Positions 58,461-64,000 of a stretch of 64,000 bases of DNA are shown here, piece after piece. The stretch's first letter is position 1. The number at the start of each line of letters is the position of its first letter. Both the position numbers and the translations under genes were made by a program. The notes below the pieces were generated by a model. It ran no database searches, was not told where the DNA came from, and was given only the letters and a program-made list of their open reading frames with translations. Source of the DNA: Variovorax paradoxus B4 (lineage in GTDB: Bacteria; Pseudomonadota; Gammaproteobacteria; Burkholderiales; Burkholderiaceae_C); NCBI RefSeq assembly GCF_000463015.1, contig NC_022247.1, forward strand, positions 4,588,001 to 4,652,000, given 5' to 3'.

Positions 58461-59686
58461 GACCTGTAGTCGGCATTGATCGTGACGTACTCGTGGCTGA
58501 AGTCGCAGGTCCACACGGTTTCGCTGGCGTGACCGCGGCCCAGGCCGATGCGCACCGTGATCTCGCTCTGCTTCATCACGCGCTGGCCGTCTTCCTCGCG
58601 GTAGGACGGATTGCGCCCGCCCTTGACGGCCACGTGCACGTCATCGAGGAACAGGTCGATGCCGGTCTGGTCGAGATCCTCGATGCCCGCGTAGCCCACG
58701 GCCGCGAGGATGCGACCGAGGTTCGGGTCGCTGGCATAGAAGGCCGTCTTGACCAGCGGCGAATGCGCCACGGCGTAGGCCACCTGCTTGCACTCGGCGG
58801 CATCGCGCCCGCCTTCGACCTGGATGGTGATGAACTTGGTGGCGCCTTCGCCGTCGCGCACGATCGCCTGCGCCAGCAGGCGCGCGACATTCTGCATGGC
58901 TTCGACGAGGGCCTTGCCTTCGGGTGAATCGAGCGAGGTGATGGCGGCGTGCGCGGCCTTCTGGGTGGCGATGACCACGAAGGAGTCGTTGGTCGAGGTG
59001 TCGCCGTCGATGGTCACGCGGTTGAACGAGGCGTCGGCCAGCCGTTTGGCCAGCGGCTGGATCAGGGCCGGATCGATCTTCGCGTCGGTCGCCATGAAGC
59101 CCAGCATGGTCGCCATGTTCGGGCGGATCATGCCGGCGCCCTTGCTGATGCCGGTGATGGTGACGGTGGCGCCGCCGACCTGGACCTGCTGGCTGAACGC
59201 CTTGGGGATCGTGTCGGTGGTCATGATGCCTTCGGCAGCACGCGCCCAGTGGTTCTCCGAAGCATCGGCCAGCGCGGCGGGCAGGCCGGCCTCGATGCGG
59301 TCCACGGGCAGCGGCTCCATGATCACGCCGGTGGAAAACGGCAGGATCTGCTCGGGCGCGATGTCCAGCTGGCGCGCGAGCGCAATGCAGGTGGAGCGCG
59401 TGCGCATCAGGCCATCTTCGCCCGTGCCCGCGTTGGCGTTGCCGGTGTTGATCACCATCGCGCGAATGCCGTAGTTGGCCGCTAGGTGGTCGCGGCACAC
59501 CTGCACCGGCGCCGCACAGAAGCGGTTCTGCGTGAACACGCCGCCGACCGCGGAGCCTTCGTCGATCAGCACGACGGTCAGGTCCTTGCGGTTGGCCTTG
59601 CGCACACCCGCTTCGGCCACGCCGATGCGGACGCCGGGCACCGCGAACAAGGCGGCAGGATCAGGGGCGGACAGGTTCACGGGCAT
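58457..59686 (-). CDS. argJ: Bifunctional glutamate N-acetyltransferase / amino-acid acetyltransferase ArgJ
   Basis: ArgJ recycles the acetyl group from N-acetylornithine to glutamate in arginine synthesis. The 409-aa precursor contains the self-cleavage site: [20 protein letters not shown], where the Thr of ATMLGF becomes the nucleophile of the beta chain. It opens with a typical [18 protein letters not shown] and has [15 protein letters not shown] 59686 is chosen for family length. It lies 29 bp after secA. Confidence 0.96.
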   Translation of the reverse strand: MPVNLSAPDPAALFAVPGVRIGVAEAGVRKANRKDLTVVLIDEGSAVGGVFTQNRFCAAPVQVCRDHLAANYGIRAMVINTGNANAGTGEDGLMRTRSTCIALARQLDIAPEQILPFSTGVIMEPLPVDRIEAGLPAALADASENHWARAAEGIMTTDTIPKAFSQQVQVGGATVTITGISKGAGMIRPNMATMLGFMATDAKIDPALIQPLAKRLADASFNRVTIDGDTSTNDSFVVIATQKAAHAAITSLDSPEGKALVEAMQNVARLLAQAIVRDGEGATKFITIQVEGGRDAAECKQVAYAVAHSPLVKTAFYASDPNLGRILAAVGYAGIEDLDQTGIDLFLDDVHVAVKGGRNPSYREEDGQRVMKQSEITVRIGLGRGHASETVWTCDFSHEYVTINADYRS

Positions 59687-59715
59687 GGCGGGTTCTCTTC
59701 TCGGGAGTTTCTGGG

Positions 59716-62514
<2,799 letters not shown>

Positions 62515-62709
62515 TGGCGTGGAGATGGGCGGGCACCTGACACGACAGGCACTGCGACCGGATTCCCTAAGATATGGTGAAAGCAGTTGGGCGCACCTTC
62601 TTCGAATGCAAGCTCCGAAGAAAGCAAGCGGCTCCAGACCGGATCTGCCGGCGCAAGCGTCGGCAAACCGGGCATTTTAGCTGTCCTTGTTCCCCCCTCC
62701 GGATTACCC

Positions 62710-63018
62710 ATGAATCGCCGCTCCGTCCCACCCTTCACGTTGCAGCAGGCCGCCGAAGGCTCGCCCACCCTGGCGAGCCTGATCGCCCGTGCGCGCGACG
62801 CGAGCGACCGGCTGCGGGCGGTCGAGGGATTGATCCCGCCGGCCATGCGCCCGGCCGTCCAGGCCGGCCCGGCCGAAGGGGACGTGTGGTGCCTGCTGGT
62901 CAACGGCAGCGCGGCGGCGGCCAAGCTGCGCCAGCTGTCGCCGATGCTGGTCACCCGGCTGCGCAACAAGGGCTGGGACGTGAACACGATCCGGATCAAG
63001 GTCCAATCCGGGCGCTGA
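62710..63018 (+). CDS. DUF721 / DciA-like protein
   Basis: A 102-aa basic protein matching the short DUF721 (DciA-like) pattern: an N-terminal helix with LASLIARARDASDRLRAVEG, then GDVWCLLVNGSAAAAKLRQL, and a C-terminal strand RNKGWDVNTIRIKV. DciA proteins are helicase operators that act in DnaB loading in bacteria without DnaC. Its place opposite secA is common in this group. The family call is moderately sure; the replication role is inferred. Confidence 0.6.
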   Translation: MNRRSVPPFTLQQAAEGSPTLASLIARARDASDRLRAVEGLIPPAMRPAVQAGPAEGDVWCLLVNGSAAAAKLRQLSPMLVTRLRNKGWDVNTIRIKVQSGR

Positions 63019-63026
63019 ACGGAAAA

Positions 63027-63038
63027 GCGGCCGGCCGC
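63027..63038. terminator. Palindrome between convergent DUF721 and Bug-receptor genes
   Basis: GCGGCCGGCCGC is a perfect 12-base palindrome in the 49-bp gap between two convergent genes. It has no loop-length spacer and no T-run, so a role as terminator is doubtful. Confidence 0.25.
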
Positions 63039-63067
63039 GCAAACGGCCCGGCCCATCGGGGCCTGGC

Positions 63068-64000
63068 CTATTGCGGCTGAAGTCCGATGTTGTGCGCCAC
63101 CTTCTGCCAGCGCTCGGCTTCCGCGCGCATGAAAGCCCGCAGCTCGCCCGTGGTGGATCCCTTCAGCTGCACGCCGAGCACGGCCATGCGCTCCTTCACC
63201 GACGGATGGTCCAGTGCCGCGATCGCCTCGCGCCGCAACCGCTCGATCACCTCCAGCGGCGTGGTGGCGGGCGCCACCATGGCCCACCACTGGTCGATCT
63301 CGAGACCCTTGAGTCCGCTCTCCGCCAGGCCAGGCACATCCTTGAGGCCCGGAATGTTCACGCGCTGGGCGCTCGTCACCAGCAGCGGGCGGATCCTGTT
63401 GGCGCCCAGCAGGCTGGAACCGCTGGCCAGCGTCGCGAAGTGCCCGGCCACCGTGCCCGCCGCCACGTCGGTGAGCGCCGGCGCCGAGCCGCGATAGGGA
63501 ACCATGTTGAACTTGATCTTCGTGCGGCTCGCCAGCAGCTCGGCCGCCAGGTGGCTCACCGTGCCGGCGCCGCTGTGCGCGATGGGCGGCGGCATCGGCC
63601 GGGCGGCCGCCGTCCTGATGAAGGTCTTGAAATCGCGGCTGTCGTCGTTCATGCCCGCAAAGAAGACCAGGGGCGAGGTGCCGATCATCGTCACCGGCGT
63701 GAAGTCGCGCAGCAGGTCGTAGGGCAGGCGCGTCGTCACCGCGGGCGCAATGGCGTGCGGCAACTCGACGATGGCCAGCGTGTAGCCGTCGGGCACGGCC
63801 TTGGCCGCTGCATCGGTGCCGATCTGGCCCGCGGCGCCGGGGCGGTTGTCGACGATCACCGAGCTGCCGATCGTCTGGCTCATGCGCTGCGCCATGGCGC
63901 GCGCAATGGCGTCGGTGCTCCCGCCGGCTGCCCACGGCACGATCAGCTTGATGGGTTTGTCGGGAAAGGCCGCCCAGGCGCTCTGCGCCGTGGCGGTGAA
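63068..64000 (-). CDS. Bug/TctC-family tripartite tricarboxylate receptor (5' truncated by window)
   Basis: This is a periplasmic substrate-binding protein of the Bug family, which is greatly expanded in Comamonadaceae and related groups. The visible 310 residues run to the window edge. The mature start region FPDKPIKLIVPWAAGGSTD sits after an apparent signal end (AQSAWA), so only the start of the signal peptide is missing. Family blocks include NRPGAAGQIGTDAAAKAVPD and AVTTRLPYDLLRDFTPVTMI. The ligand is unknown. The usual membrane partners TctA/TctB are not in the window, as is typical for orphan Bug genes. Confidence 0.93.
   Translation of the reverse strand, partial: FTATAQSAWAAFPDKPIKLIVPWAAGGSTDAIARAMAQRMSQTIGSSVIVDNRPGAAGQIGTDAAAKAVPDGYTLAIVELPHAIAPAVTTRLPYDLLRDFTPVTMIGTSPLVFFAGMNDDSRDFKTFIRTAAARPMPPPIAHSGAGTVSHLAAELLASRTKIKFNMVPYRGSAPALTDVAAGTVAGHFATLASGSSLLGANRIRPLLVTSAQRVNIPGLKDVPGLAESGLKGLEIDQWWAMVAPATTPLEVIERLRREAIAALDHPSVKERMAVLGVQLKGSTTGELRAFMRAEAERWQKVAHNIGLQPQ

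Noticed and set aside
62515..62709. secM-like or other regulatory peptide upstream of secA
   Set aside because: The 195-bp gap has no open frame with a secretion signal or arrest motif on the secA strand. Only a TAAAAT hexamer without a -35 is seen.

Overview
The window is GC-rich, densely coding chromosomal DNA of a flagellated betaproteobacterium. The best fit is Burkholderiales, family Comamonadaceae, and Variovorax-like is my inference. The signs are split fli and flg clusters with large chemoreceptor genes, the gene orders hemA-prfA-prmC-grxD, rplU-rpmA-obgE-proB and pilB-pilC-pilD-coaE-zapD-yacG, a Bug-type solute receptor, and an intergenic repeat of a kind I associate with this family. 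No gene looks frameshifted. The two edge genes (fliH, and the Bug receptor) are cut by the window.

Region 1 (1-8007, + strand) is a compact fli operon: fliH (3' end), fliI, fliJ, fliK, fliL, fliM, fliN, fliO, fliP, fliQ, fliR. It encodes the export ATPase and its helpers, hook-length control, the stator-associated protein, the C-ring switch and the export gate. Many junctions overlap by a few bases.

Region 2 (8024-30102, - strand) is an flg cluster read right to left: flgB, C, D, E, F, G, H, I, J, then cheW, six chemoreceptor genes and a second cheW, then flgK and flgL. An 11.5 kb chemosensory block therefore separates flgJ from flgK. The receptors have different sensor halves (four 4-helix-bundle-like, one Cache, one Aer-like PAS) but share signalling domains that are identical at the DNA level over 0.5-0.77 kb. 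The two cheW genes share 418 identical bases. A strong sigma28 (FliA) promoter sits inside the block and another precedes flgM.

Region 3 (30103-33032): flgA, flgM, flgN (+) diverge from flgB across a 163-bp region with an inverted repeat. A Crp/Fnr-like regulator (-) and a small membrane protein (-) follow, separated by an AT-rich island.

Region 4 (33165-46757) is housekeeping: hemA, prfA, prmC, grxD, a cupin gene and paeA-like (+); a lytic transglycosylase and proS (-); rppH and a CNP1-like lipoprotein (+); proB, obgE, rpmA and rplU (-); ispB and tRNA-Pro(CGG) (+).

Region 5 (46871-57588): pilB, pilC, pilD and coaE (type IV pilus and CoA), an MBOAT O-acetyltransferase with an SGNH partner inserted before zapD and yacG, then an OafA-like acyltransferase and a mutT-type Nudix gene (-). 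Region 6 (57585-64000): an overlapping - strand series secA, argJ, DUF815 ATPase, mutT; a DUF721/DciA-like gene (+); and a partial Bug receptor (-). No intergenic stretch exceeds about 250 bases. I saw no CRISPR array, rRNA, prophage or insertion sequence.
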